Part shown: positions 44,923 to 56,649 of the stretch, one piece after another
How positions within the stretch are numbered: the first letter of the stretch is position 1
Layout: each line of letters begins with the position of its first letter
Notes under the pieces: model-generated
Database searches by the model: none
Told to the model about the DNA's origin: nothing
Seen by the model: only the letters and a program-made list of their open reading frames with translations
Position numbers and translations under genes: made by a program
Source: Symbiodinium microadriaticum
Lineage: Eukaryota > Sar > Dinophyceae > Suessiales > Symbiodiniaceae
Direction: 5' to 3'
Assembly: GCA_001939145.1 (NCBI GenBank)
Contig: LSRX01000483.1
Coordinates: forward strand, 211,448 to 275,447
Length of the DNA: 64,000 nt

Positions 44923-45030
44923 ACAACATCGGCGGCGCAAGTTAGTTTGCGAGTACTGTCGCGACTTTCTTTCAATTCAGTCCATCTGGAAGACGACTAC
45001 TTTCCTTTCTTTCTGTTATGATTTCGTGAA

Positions 45031-45266
45031 CCCCAAACCCTAAACCCTTAACTCGAAAGCCCTGAAAGAAAGCGCATAAGAACCCTCACTTGCCAATTCG
45101 GCCAGGTCTCCCAGAACCAAGCTGCAGATCAGAAGCGCCGCTGCGGCCCGTGAGTCCGGCCTGGCACGCTTCACCAACCTGCGTGTGCCTTCGCCTCAGT
45201 AAGACGAAGACACTCCTAGAGCTTTTCGGAGCTTTAGGGCCCTTTAGGGACTTTAGGGCTTTGGGG
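45031..45266. repeat. Two telomere-like patches in opposite orientation
   Basis: 45031-45050 reads CCCCAAACCCTAAACCCTTA. At 45233-45266 the plus strand instead has three TTTAGGG words, each about ten bases apart. TTTAGGG is the plant/algal-type telomere unit. The two patches face each other about 180 bp apart. Confidence 0.6.
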
Positions 45267-45269
45267 GAG

Positions 45270-46770
45270 AAGAGGCCCGTTGCGCTCGCCGAGGGGCTAA
45301 AGCACACAAGAGTGAGGAAGAACAGAAGCTCTTCCAGAATGGAAACAATATCGGGACTCATGGGCGCACATGATGGCACCCTGACTGCAGAAACTATTGA
45401 ATGTCTAGGCTGAAGCGGGTGAATGTTTCTCATTTGCGTGCCAAGTCCGGGTCCGACACTGATGATGCGGAGGAGGATTGCGTTGGCCGGCTCCCGTAAA
45501 TGATTGCTGAAGGTCCATGTACATGTGTGCTTTCAATGTGCTTGAGCCTTGCTGGACCGCTTAAAGTCAAGAAAGGCTGAGAACCGTGAAAACGGAGGAT
45601 GCTGGAGATGACCCCTACCAGCAGTGTTTTTGTCGTAGCAAGCCTCGCCACTGCCATCGGCCAGTGGCATAGCAGACTCGAAACAATGCTTGACAATCAG
45701 GCATATAATGCTTGCATTTGTCTCAAAATCGACACACTTTCGTGCATGGCATCTGCGGGCTCTGCCACAGCTCTGTACAGGCGGAGCCGAAGCTGTCCAA
45801 GGCATTGCAGCGTATTGCGGTCCCAGGCTGCCCAGCGTCAATGGCGCCAGGTGGCACGCAAGAGTCTGAGTGCGCAGTAGAATCTTGCAGCCGGTCGCGA
45901 GCCAATGCGAGCCACGGGCCCAGCATCATCAACCTGACCGACCGAGGACTCGACCCGAGTAGACTGAGTAGGCGGGGTTCTGAAGCCACAAGTGCACGGG
46001 ACTCGTTGGTCCGTTGCAGCGCATGGACTCGGACAGGTTCGCGGGCTTGGCAGCCAACCTGAGTCGTCGCCCCCCACACCACGGATATCCACGGATGTTG
46101 GTCTTGTGCTCTTCCTTGTGCCTTGTGCCCTCCGTCCCAGCATGCTCTGCTACAGGCATCAGCTCGGGCATGCCACCCAAGGAAGAAGAGGATCGCACGT
46201 CAGTTGCGCCAATGTCACTAGCGGACTTGACAGCGTGGCCGGCCACAGAAGCTCGTCCAGGCCTCCCACAATCAGCAAGGCCCGCGAAGCAACAACACAC
46301 TTCTGCCAAGCGAGTGGTCTGACTCACCGAGCTCCGCGCATTGTCGAAGGCAACTTCCAGTCCAATCTTGGGGCCTAATCACCAGAGGACCACAGTGACA
46401 AAGCGTGTAGAATTGCAAAGCCTCCTATGTCCGAGGACTTGCATGATGACACGAAAACAGCCGGAGGGGAAGTAGGTGTGCGTTTGCTGCGAGAGGCTGC
46501 GATGTACTGGGGCCCCGGCACCGGTGCTTGAACTGACAGAAGACAGCCAGGCATGACCTTTGAGCAGCCAAAGCTTGGTTACCACGAGCTGCCGACAATC
46601 GCTTGAGCGACTGGCACACAGGGATACCTGGGTCAAGGCGGTGGGAGGCGTGAAGTGGCATTCCAGCTGGGAACTTGGTGCTCTCAGCACCAGACTGCGA
46701 GACGTAAACTTGGGCTGCGCCCTGCCAGGGAAAGCTGTCTAAGATCTTCAAGCATGATGCATCCCTTTCT
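45270..46770. other. No firm gene
   Basis: Overlapping open frames on both strands at 45.8-46.4 kb, with none preferred by motifs. Confidence 0.25.
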
Positions 46771-46776
46771 GTTTGC

Positions 46777-47205
46777 TTAGACTGGACTCTTCATTGTCTG
46801 CGCAGTGCTCGCCTCGCACTTCTTGAGAAAATCGCGAAGCGACTGGTCACTAAGCTCCTGCGCTGGAAAAAGTGCTTGCTTGTCAGCAGACTCCACTTGA
46901 GCATTGTCCTCCAAGGTCTCGTCTGCCTGTCGAGTGAAGCTCGAACGATGCTCTGTCAAGTCTGCACTAGCGATGCAAGACGTCTCGCCCACAGCTCAAA
47001 TCTTCGATACAGCATGATACAGTAGTGAGCTGGCAATCGGAGGCTGCGGCTAGCCTCAGCCTGGGCCATCGCGTGCATGAGCTCCAGAAGCGCCAAGCGC
47101 TCGGGATGCGTGTCACGGCGCAGATGTTGGCGAAGCGGAGCCAAGAGATCCTGACATCGGGCCGCTCCATGCAGCTCTCCATGACTGACTTGATTGACAT
47201 GACTG
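46777..47205 (-). CDS. C-terminal exons of a helical protein, function unknown
   Basis: A first frame (about 47205-46956) reads HGELHGAARCQDLLAPLRQH, then ERLALLELMHAMAQAE and YCIMLYRRFELWARRLAS, a Leu-rich helical repeat-like stretch. The next (about 46960-46777) reads an acidic tail with DETLEDNAQVESADKQALF and LSDQSLRDFLKKCEAS, ending in a TAA-type stop near 46777. The two frames overlap by a few bases, so a small splice or different border is needed. It sits 0.7 kb downstream of the AidB-type gene on the same strand. Family not recognised. Confidence 0.4.
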
Positions 47206-47902
47206 CAGACTGAATCGAATGAAGGCCAAGTGGACTCTCCTCGATGGTCTTGGGCACTGCTGCTGGCGCTGCGCCTCGTGCTTGTGCTCGTTGTGAAGCA
47301 GCCTTAGACAAAGCCAGGCCAAGCGGGCACAACCCACGAAACAAGATATGCCCAAGCTGGTGGCGTGGTAGACTTTACCTTGGCTGCAATCGTTAGATGC
47401 CCGTGTGGCTCCCTGGCTCCACCACTGTCTTCTTCGGTCACGGGACTTGCGATACTGAACCATTCGTTCCTGCACGTTCCTCCGACACTGGACAATGGGC
47501 GCAGGCGACGAGACACCTAGTCGCAGCCAAGATGCCGCTGTTCCGCCACGTATGATCAAAGCAGGTCACATCCCAAGACACGTGCGCGACCACTGTATCC
47601 TTGTCGGGCAATTGAACGGGACACATAACCACACAATGCTATGACCTGTAGCTGTAGCCGTCGCGCATGCTGGATAGGTCGCTTCCAACTAGCTGGAAAA
47701 CACCTACTAGTAGAGCATTCCTGGGCTTCAGACAGTAGCTGGAATTTGCCAGATGCCGCCCAGAGCTGCTCTGCACCTCGGCTAACAAGGCAAGGAGTCA
47801 GGAGATGCAGCAAAAACCGCCGATCTGTTCACTCACCGACTGTGTGCAAGTGGGCGCCCGAACTGCCTGCGTGCGTCGTCCACCCAGCGAGCTGCAGCCT
47901 TA

Positions 47903-49955
47903 CTAAAACCCGGCGACGTTTCCAGCTCTGAGCATGGAAAACAGTCCGAGGGCTGCACGGCTGACTCTGGCCTTGCCAAAATCTGATGCGACTAAGGCAA
48001 TCGCTGATCTCTGAATTTTCTGCTCCTGCAAGTATCGCTTGTGGATACTTTCGATGTCAATACCATCAAAGACGGGAGGATGTCGCCAGGGGTCGGTTCG
48101 AAGTCGCTGAAGCAGGTGCTCGACAGTGTCCTCCATCAGACGAGCCGTGAGGCTGCCAATGCTCGAAGTACCAAGTACCGGTCCGTCGGTGTCCGGCAGC
48201 CGAGTCGCGAGAAAAGCATGCGCCACCCTGGCATCTCCCTGATTCAACAAGATGGCTGCCTGCAAACAAACGGCCAGCTTGTCTACGATATGCCTGGCAT
48301 GCTGCTCTAGGGACGACGGGTCAGATGCCAGGTCTTGCTGCAACCCTTGGAGAACACGCGCGTACGAGTTTGGAGCGTGGCTCTTGGCAGCTTCTGCTGC
48401 AGCCAGGGCCGACTGAAGCTCTCCCATCAAAGCTGTTGAGCTTTCGGGCTCACGACGCAGAGCCCGAAGAACATCTAAGCAAATAATGTTACCGGAGCCT
48501 TCCCAGATAGCATTAAGAGGTGATTGACGGAAAAGACGAGCGATCGGCCCCTCCTCTACATAGCCGTTTCCACCATGGCACTCCATTGCCTCATAAGCCA
48601 CGAGGGGAGCCCGCTTGCAAACGAAATACTTCGCGACCGCCACTGCAATGCGGACAAAGGGTCCTTCCTTCTGGTCCAGGCCGCGTGCAAGGCGCAACCA
48701 GGTTGCCAGAGCAGCTTCCGACTCAATGGCGAGATCTGCCAACACGCGGCGCATCAGGGGCTGGTCCAGCAGACGGCGCCCGAAAGCCTTCCGCTCCGAG
48801 GCATGGTGAAAAGCAAGCTGTGCGCTTAGCCTCATGAGTGCCGAGCTACCGATGACACAATCCAGGCGTGTGTGCACAACCATCTCTACAATCGTTCGCA
48901 CGCCACGGCCCTGTGCGCCAAGAAGCAAGCCCCATGCATTCCGATACTCAACCTCGCTGGAGGCATTGGACTTGTCACCGATCTTCTCCTTCAGTCGCTG
49001 CACAGTGAAACCTGCATTGCGATTCCCATCTGGTAGCCACCGAGGGACGATGAAGCATGAAACTCCATGCATCGTTTGGGCGAGGGTCAAGAAGGCATCG
49101 CTCATGGGAGCAGAGGTAAACCACTTGTGTCCCACCAGCCAGAATCCGTGCCCGGGGCTCTGCCGCATCCCGTTCACAGGCTGTGCCTCCGTCATATTCG
49201 CACGCACATCGGAACCACCCTGCTTTTCTGTCATTGACATTCCGACAGTGGCTCCGGGCTTGGACGGCAGAGGAGCATCCTTCCCGGAATACTTACATGA
49301 GATGAGTTTCTCGATCAGTTTGGCGACATACCCGTCCGGGTCATGAGATCCTTGCTGTTGAAGCAGAGCAGGGACAGCAGCAAATGACATTGTTAACGGG
49401 CAGCACACGCCCGGATCAAGCTGGTACATAAGATACATCAGAGCTGCACGGATAACGTGGGCACCGGATTTCCCGCAGTTCTCGGGCTGCCAAGCAAAAG
49501 CGGAGACTCCCGAGGTGATGCCCAGGTCCATGAGCAGGTGGTAGCTAGGATGAAACTCCGCTGCGTCCCTCCGGTTCCCGAAGCGATCGTGCGTCTCCAG
49601 CCGTGGTGAATGACGGTTGGCCTTCAAACTTTCGCAGCTCTTACCCTTTGATGCAAGTTGGGCCACTGCTACAGTCCCTGAATTACCTCCCCTAGCTAAG
49701 GTCTCCTGCCTCGGAAGCTCTCGCTTGCCACTCCTCGCTCCCCACAGCTTCCCCGAGTTGCTGCAGGCGGGCCTCGCCCCATGCGCCCCCGTGTGCAATG
49801 ACCCCAGCTCTCAGTGCCACGTCGCAGCTGAAGGCGTTGTAGGCGCAAAGCGGCCGCACCTGATTCAGAACCTGATGGGTGGGATGCCCTGGGACCAGAG
49901 CTTCTGGTTTCACAGGCCCGGCCATGCTGCCGCCATCGGAATGAAAGGCTTGCAT
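47903..49955 (-). CDS. AidB-type acyl-CoA dehydrogenase
   Basis: Two exons are seen. Exon 49955-49710 encodes the AidB N-terminal arm (GHPTHQVLNQVRPL). Intron 49709-49622 is 88 bp, GC...AG. Exon 49621-47903 encodes the rest. The join gives EEWQARASE/ANRHSPRLETHD, which aligns without gaps to E. coli AidB. Later motifs are FHPSYHLLMD, MTEKQGGSDVRANMTEA, GHKWFTSAPM, EAMECHGGNGYVEEGP (its first Glu is in the position of the AidB catalytic base) and NAIWEGSGNIICLDVLRAL. AidB proteins are FAD enzymes related to isovaleryl-CoA dehydrogenase; the E. coli one also binds DNA and protects against alkylation. Whether this one does either is unknown. Exon 1 may have a partner upstream; the start is uncertain (ATG at 49955 or a later one). 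Confidence 0.87.
49622..49709 (-). other. 88-bp GC-AG intron of the AidB-type gene
   Basis: The donor is GAG|GCAGGAG and the acceptor TTTGAAG|GCC. Removing it joins conserved residues exactly, so both borders are fixed by homology. The in-frame TAG inside it confirms it must be removed. Confidence 0.85.
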
Positions 49956-49959
49956 GGCT

Positions 49960-51900
49960 TGCTTCCTTGCAGGCTCGATGGAGTCGACATGACTAGCACT
50001 GCCACTTCTATGCTGCGTGTAGCTGCTTAGCTTTGCGTAGCTGCTTGCTCCGGCGAGGCCCCCTGCCCTGCAGCCTTCGGTAGAGGAAGAAACACTTCGA
50101 CAGAATATCTGGCAGAGCTGAACTTGAGCCCGGCTTCATTTGTTCGCTTTGGGCTTGTCAGGACAACCGTCCAGTTAGCGGGTGCGGCAGTGAGTTCAGT
50201 CAAAAACTCAAGAGCCGAAATGGAACCAAAGTCAGCCGACTTGTGCTTTACAATTTATAATGCCCTCCGCAGCCGGTACGGGAGCCTCAACTGCGTGTAA
50301 TATGAACCTAGAAGCGCCGGTCGCAACTGGTCCCAGTAACCTTTCGAAGCAGAAGTCCCAACACCGTGGGGTTAACATCCCAAAGCGACGCGTGCTTTCG
50401 GACGGATGAAATTGCTTGCCCTCATGGTGATGCACAGATTGCGGCAAGAGCCAATCCGAGCTTCGTGCTGCTGATTTGTTCTGGGTGTGGGCTCCTTCGC
50501 CATGAGCCTGCAGGAAGCTGTCCACGGAAGCTTTTAGGGACTGTGGCGACACCCATGCAGCTGCTAAACTCAAGCCCACACCCCAGTCGTCGCAGAGCTT
50601 CTTTGGAGTACTGCTCACCAAGATGCGGAACGCCTGCTCTCACCGCGGCAGTGTAAACTCAACGAAGCTATGTTTGTGGCAGCACGGCCTCCGAAAACGC
50701 TCGTGTCGATGGAGGCATCGTCGAGAACCTGCAAACGGCGGCTCTCCCAGAATGGCTCCTGCTCAAAGGTCTATCGGCCTGCTGCACCCGTAAAAGGGCT
50801 CCTTCTCCTCCCTGCTGCGTGTGAAGTAACTCCTCATGGGCCAAAGGATATACGGATTTATGCAGAGATCTGCAGGCGTCGGGAAGATAAAACATGTCCC
50901 CTTATTCTTGCAGCTCTCTGACCACTGCCTCGAGCAACTTCTCCAGATGCAGCCGTCGAAAACGCACCTGCAGAGCTGCCCTTTAAGTCTTTACGGAACC
51001 ATTGAGAAGCTGTCGGTGTCCCACTTCGCTTCCTTTTGATCTCGCTCTTCGTGGTCGTGTTCGGCTGGGGGCCGTGCTTCCAGCTCTTTCAGCACGTCGG
51101 ACTGTGCCTGCGCGCCTTCCTGGAGCTGCTCCCAGAAGAGCATGCAAGGCTCAAGACAGAAGAGCTGTCTACGGCGTCGTGCATGGATGTCCTGCGACAC
51201 AGCTTTGGCGACGTTGGCAAAGTCGGTCCAGCTAGCACCGTCACCGAGGCCAGCTTTGCCTGGGAGAGGCTAAAGGAGCACGTGGTGGGTTTGTGGTTCG
51301 AGAGCGTGTTACGAAGACTCAGAACGGCACGGCAGAAGAGACTTCCCGAGGCGGCGAGAAAGTCCTGCTCGAAAAGTATCGATTGCCCTGACGGGTGTGG
51401 CTGTCAATAAGCAACCGGTGAAGCCCGCACGGCTTATGTACTTTTCGGTCACATGACATCCAGCGCTCCATAAGAAGCTTCAGCAGCATCGCGGCATCGT
51501 CTTCAGCTTCGTCGTCTGCTGCTGGCCTTTCCAGTTGCAGAAACGGCGCCGTCCGTTGTCTAGATGATTGATCAATCGCAAGAAAAGCAGTCATGCACGA
51601 GACGCCGAATCGTGCAATGAACCCTTCGACCCCAGACTTTGGGGGGACTTGAATTTCGTTGATTAGGCCTGCGGATACAGTTTTCAGATTACAGTTGCAA
51701 GCCTCGAGACTTGGTGAAGCCCGGGAAACTACAGTCAATGGTACCATGAAGCATCGTCGAACCGCAACGTGCGGAGTCCCGTCCGAACAAGCGCATTCTC
51801 CAGGATTTCAATATTGGCCCCAATCCGTTCAACCTGTGCTGTCCTCCCTAGCCTACCAGTTCTAGACATGTCGCGCATGACAGTCACAGCTTTTCAAGCA
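49960..51900. other. No firm gene
   Basis: A plus-strand frame at 51036-51410 is protein-like (LCLRAFLELLPEEHARLKTE, FAWERLKEHVVGLWFESVL) and could be an exon, but it shows no known domain. The rest has no motifs. Confidence 0.25.
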
Positions 51901-52069
51901 AGATCCACTGATTTGCTAAGTTGATGCCACAGATTGGAAAAGCCAAAGGGGTTCTCAGAAGTTGATTCTCCAACTGTGACAATGCTGGTATATGATGGTC
52001 TCACACCATCTTGAACCTTTGTCGCGACTGTGCAGCCCCGGTGTGTGCACCAAGGTGCTGGCCTTCGCC

Positions 52070-54222
52070 AACGGAGCAATGTATGCAAACCGAAAGCCAC
52101 GTTTGCCATTTCCTCGAGCTCGCCGGCTCTCCGAAAACTCGTTCTTGTGCAGCTCTGACACAACCTCTCCTGAACGGTCAGCTCGCTGACCGAGCGGACT
52201 GCGCGTCCGCCCACAGCCTGCCGAGGTGCTTCGACCTTTGATCTCTGAGCTTCGCTGACAGACCTGATAGAAGGGATGCCCGCCTTGACACATGGGCGAT
52301 GCCAGAAACAAAGCACGCCGAAGGCCCAAAGGCTGTTGCCGACACCTAAGGAGCAGTTTCTGCGAGCACTCTCTGCATCCGCAGTGGTTCATCTTTGAGT
52401 TTTGAGCTTCAGGCCCTGTGGGTCCAGCTCCCCAGCACGACCGGCGAGGGACTGGGCAATGGCCTCGAAAAGCTCGTCCGAGGCCACGCCAAGCTTGGCA
52501 AAGGACCAGGCCGCTATGGAGAGATGTTGAGCCTGACAGCTCGAACGGAACAGCGATGCCCGCTGCCCAGCGTTGCAATGCCTCGCCTGGCACTCATTGG
52601 CCCTGGCAACGAAGTCTCGGCACAAGACCTCAAGCAGCTGCTCGTGCAGCAGACCCAGCTTGGCCAAACCCCAGGCCACGTTGGCCATGTCCTCGTGGGC
52701 TGGTTACAACGGTTAAACATCACTCTGTAGATCCGCCATGTCAGCTTTGTTGGTCCTGCGGCGCAAACTTGGCCACCTTTTTGACAGACTCGTCTGCCAC
52801 AGCCTCTATCATCGACGCGGCCTCCACGCCGGCAGTTGCGTATCCTTGGGCAAGTAGATCAGACAGACAAATGTGACTTAAACCCGCACTTTGTTTGCTT
52901 AGGCTCCCCAGATGATTGTGGACAGGTCTTGTGGCGTCAGCTCGTGCAGGAGCCGCATCACAGTGGAGGTCAAAGTGTTCAACATCCCGACGCCTGCCCG
53001 AGGCGTGCCAACACCATGAGAGAAGCACCGCAGGCACAATATGGCCACAGCACTGCATGGCACCACACTACGATGCAAAATACAAGTGCCTGCAGGCACA
53101 CGGCTTCGCTCGGAGTCTTGGGTATCCTCCAGATGGTCGGATGGCATGGAGAAGATGTTGGCAAAGCAAAAGAGCTTAATCCTGTCCTCCCCACCACTTC
53201 GAGCAAACGACCACACCAGTACGCTGAGATCCTGGGCATCCGAGAAGATGTGAAAGGCTCTAAGTTCAGGAACAGCAGCCGTCCTGGGCCGTGAGGTCCT
53301 GGAGACGTGCTTTCGTCTCCTTCGAGACCATGCGCAAGGCGCGACCCGCAAAGCGGCCGAGCCGGGCTGCAGCCCAGGCAAACATCGCCAGCCTCGGAAT
53401 CACTCAATCTCGCTCATCACTTCGACTCCAAGAGGACTTTCAGACTTTGTTCACAGTTCTCGCTTTCGAGCGACTCTGAGGCATCGGCTCCTGGTTCGTG
53501 AAGCTAGAAACCTTTGCCGCTGCCTCCTCCCATGGGTCAGTTGCTCTCGGACTGCGTGACCTTTGTGTGCTCTTCGCCTCCACCAGAGCATTGTGAAGAC
53601 CCTCTCTTTGTATCTCCAGCTTCGCCAGCGACTGGGCAAGATTTGTGAGTCCCTGGGCGTCGAACTCCCTGCCAGCTCAGGTGAAAAGCGGCAGACTGCC
53701 GATTCACGGGAGGCCCGGCCTTACACGCTTTGTTGCTGCGCTGAGGATCGCCTTTGGCAGAACAGAGCTGGAGCTCAAATGAGCTCCAAAACACAGCAGC
53801 TTCACGGGAGTGTGCCGCCTCCACCATGGACGCTGCGGATGGGGCAGGAGCCGGGTTGGAGCGACGCACATCCTACGCTCAGGGCGATCGAGGATCACTG
53901 GGTGCATGCAAACGGGACCTCCCTGGCCCTGGCCTCCGCCGAAGGTCTCGGCCATGCCGTGGCCGTGGAGGGCGTGGCTTGCAGTCCTCAAAAGCATTGC
54001 AAAAAAAAGTTCCCGAGTCCTTTCACAGTGTCACAGTCACAGCTGCTATAGTAAGGAGTCCCAGGCATCAAAAAACTCATGCTACGAGTCGGACCTTCCC
54101 AGGCAAACGAAGCCAGCGCACATAGGAAGAGGCATCCGCAGGATTTTAACTTGAAACAAAAAAAGAGCGAGAGAGACAGAGAGAGAGAGAGACGCAGAGA
54201 GACACAGAGACGCAGAGTGTGT

Positions 54223-54261
<39 letters not shown>

Positions 54262-56335
54262 TGAGGAACAATTCCAATGATCGCTTGAACATTCCTGAAG
54301 AAACCATCAGATACTTCTGTTAGGATTCGATTTCACCCACCCATGCACCCCTGCACGCAGCTGTCAGTATAGTGAACATCCTGGCCACGTCCACCCCAAA
54401 AACCTTTACTAGAATGTGGGCAATCTGTGCTCTGGCACTGAGACTACATGTTTCCATCAAACGGATCTCCTGGTTGAAGTAGACCCCTAGGTTAGAAGTT
54501 GGAACCACGTGATTTCCGCAGTGGTGGCTACCCAAGTTCGAGAAGTCGAAGCGCGTTCCATTCAGAGGTCGCAAGTACTGTGGCTGAATGCTGGACCCAG
54601 TACGTGCAAGATGGCCTGGTTTGTCTGATGTCTCATCGGTTTCACTGTAAACTGCGCCAGCAGCGAACATACCCTCGCCCGGGTCTGCCATGCAAAGGAA
54701 ATCAGCAGCGCGAACCTGACCGCAAAATCGGCTACGCACCAAAGCAGGTGTCCAGTGTCCACCTCGTGCATCGAGTGTCTTTGACACCGGTGGTCAAAGG
54801 ACAGAAGAGCGCTGCCATACATACAGCTGATGATGCTGGGATGATGCTGGGACGAACCTACAGCGGCGAAAAGTGTCGAAACAGCTGGAGCCAAGTTACA
54901 GTGATGGAGCAAGCAAGTAGCGGAGTACCTTGAAGCTGGCACTGCAACAACAAGGTCTTCACAAGACCGGAAAAGCATCACACGTGAAACAAAACGGAGG
55001 GAGTTCATGATAGGGCATGAACAAGGCATTAGGACCGTTAGGTGCTCAACCACCACACCATGAATGTGTCCTGTGGTGCCAGCAGCCAGCAGCTGAGCCT
55101 TCAGGCCGCACGAGAGTCCCTACATGTCCCTACTGCTCGCATTCAGCATCTAAGTCGCCCGCGAAGGAGTAGACGATGATCGACAGGTGCTGGGGCGAGA
55201 AGCTCTCAACCTGGAGCCCCGAAGAGCCCTTTGAAGGTCGCAGACGAGAAGCACCTGCCTTCTGCAGCACTTCTGATGCCACCGTTTCTTCGAGAGCTGC
55301 ATCACGCCTGCCCAACCTGGCGTGAACTGAAACAGCTAAGCCTGCACCGGTGCTCCTGAAGCGCAGCCGAGAAGCTTTGCGAATGCCCAGGCCAGGTTCG
55401 CCAAGTCCTGCAAAGCGGCACGGGGACAAAGAAGCCCCAAGCCGCCCGAAGCTTCGCAGGGCTCCGCTAGACTCCGCTCCTGCGCCTGAAGCTCTGGCGC
55501 CAGCTCCTCGGCACGGCGCGCCGTGGCGGCCAAGAGGTTGGGACTTGCCAGGCCAACAGCAGCGAAGGCCCAGACCTGGTCTGAATGGAAGGGTCAGCGG
55601 ATGGAAGCGCCGGGCAGGGCCGTTTCTGGCCGTTTAAATCAGCCAAGGCCGGGGCTGCATTGGAGCAGTTTTGAGGGTTGAAGTCTGGCGCCAGCTCAAC
55701 AGCTCGGCGGGCGATTTGCTCGAAAAAGTTCTGCCGGGCCAGAACGACCTCGAGCTTTCAGCTTTGGCATCTCGGAGCGAAAGGAACCTAGTGCGCATAG
55801 CAAGCCTTGGCGAATGCCCAGGCGACATTCACCAGGTTCTGCGAGGAGAAATGGATCAGCTTTTGTTGACATTCGCTTTCCTGAGATGCCGGTGAGTCTC
55901 GAAGACAACTTTTCCTTCAGGCCCCTTGCACAGCAACAAAACTCTGTCGAAACTGCATCGCATCTCTGCATGAAAACAGAAAACATCAGCTCCGTTCTCC
56001 CGCGGCCAAGTCTCCACCGCTGAGAAGAGCTCTTGGTGGCGCACTGCCAGCTTCGCAAAGGACCAGGTCAGGTTGCTGATGTTCAGAGCGCTCCAAGACT
56101 GAGGTAGCAATCAAAAAAGGAGCAGGGAGATATAGGTTTTGACGGCTCACACTGGGAAGAAACACCTGTATGGTGAGCAGGGCGTCATCGACCACCGCAC
56201 GGACGGCGCCAGCTCGAGGCCTGAGTTGATGCCTCCCTCCGTCACAACGCTCATATGATTCTCCTATGATTTAAAAAACGAGAGTCTGAACGGCCACTTT
56301 CGCAAAGGCCCAGAGGATGTTCGCCAGGTTCTGCT
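52070..56335 (-). CDS. OPR/RAP-like helical repeat protein, many small exons
   Basis: At least twelve minus-strand exon candidates each carry one copy of a helical repeat whose core reads like NLANxAWAFAKL. About 56335-56280: NLANILWAFAKVAV. 56107-56000: ALNISNLTWSFAKLAVRHQE. 55848-55790: NLVNVAWAFAKACYAH. 55745-55631: FFEQIARRAVELAPDFNPQN. 55430-55340: DLANLAWAFAKLLG. 55205-55130: SFSPQHLSIIVYSFA. 53675-53450: FDAQGLTNLAQSLAKLEIQ. 53393-53280: LAMFAWAAARLGRFAGRALR. 53260-53145: SDAQDLSVLVWSFARSGG. 52960-52905: LTPQDLSTIIWG. 52852-52741: ADESVKKVAKFAPQDQ. 52691-52400: MANVAWGLAKLGLLHEQLLE and SIAAWSFAKLGVASDELFEA. Such repeats occur in octotricopeptide/RAP-type proteins that bind RNA in chloroplasts or mitochondria (Tbc2-like). 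No RAP domain or transit peptide was identified. Confidence 0.62.
54162..54262 (+). repeat. (GA)n-rich imperfect microsatellite
   Basis: About 100 bp of GAGAGA with scattered C and T interruptions, in an intron-like part of the OPR-type gene. Confidence 0.9.
54320..54787 (-). other. Open frame of uncertain status
   Basis: This is a 155-codon minus-strand frame with fairly protein-like composition (for example VKVFGVDVARMFTILTAA). It lies in the 1.5-kb gap between OPR-type exons. It lacks the repeat signature and any known domain, and could be chance. Confidence 0.2.
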
Positions 56336-56649
56336 GGGACCTTGAATTCTGTGGACGTACTGGGACCGAACAACAGCATAGCATAGCATAGCGTTACCGT
56401 TACCAAAGCACAAAGGCCCTTGCCAGTTCCCGGCTCCCTCCGCCAGCTCTCGCGACACGGCGTCCATAAGGTGCTCATGGCGCCTCGGTGATGAGGTGAA
56501 GCAAACTTGGAGGATGCCGAAGCTTGACCAGAGCTCTGAGCTAGACGATTTCGGAGCTGCTTCTTAGAAGTCTGACACTTCCCACAAGGAAGGAAATTCG
56601 TGCAAGGCAACATCGCACAGGGGCGATGGAGCTTGCGCATACTGTGAAG

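Noticed and set aside
44788-45021. Plus-strand frame with a poly-Leu run that looks like a signal peptide
   Set aside because: The run is the CTG microsatellite; nothing else in the frame resembles a protein.
47903-49955. AidB gene considered as bacterial contamination
   Set aside because: It has a spliceosomal-type intron with a homology-confirmed GC-AG border and lies among eukaryotic exons.
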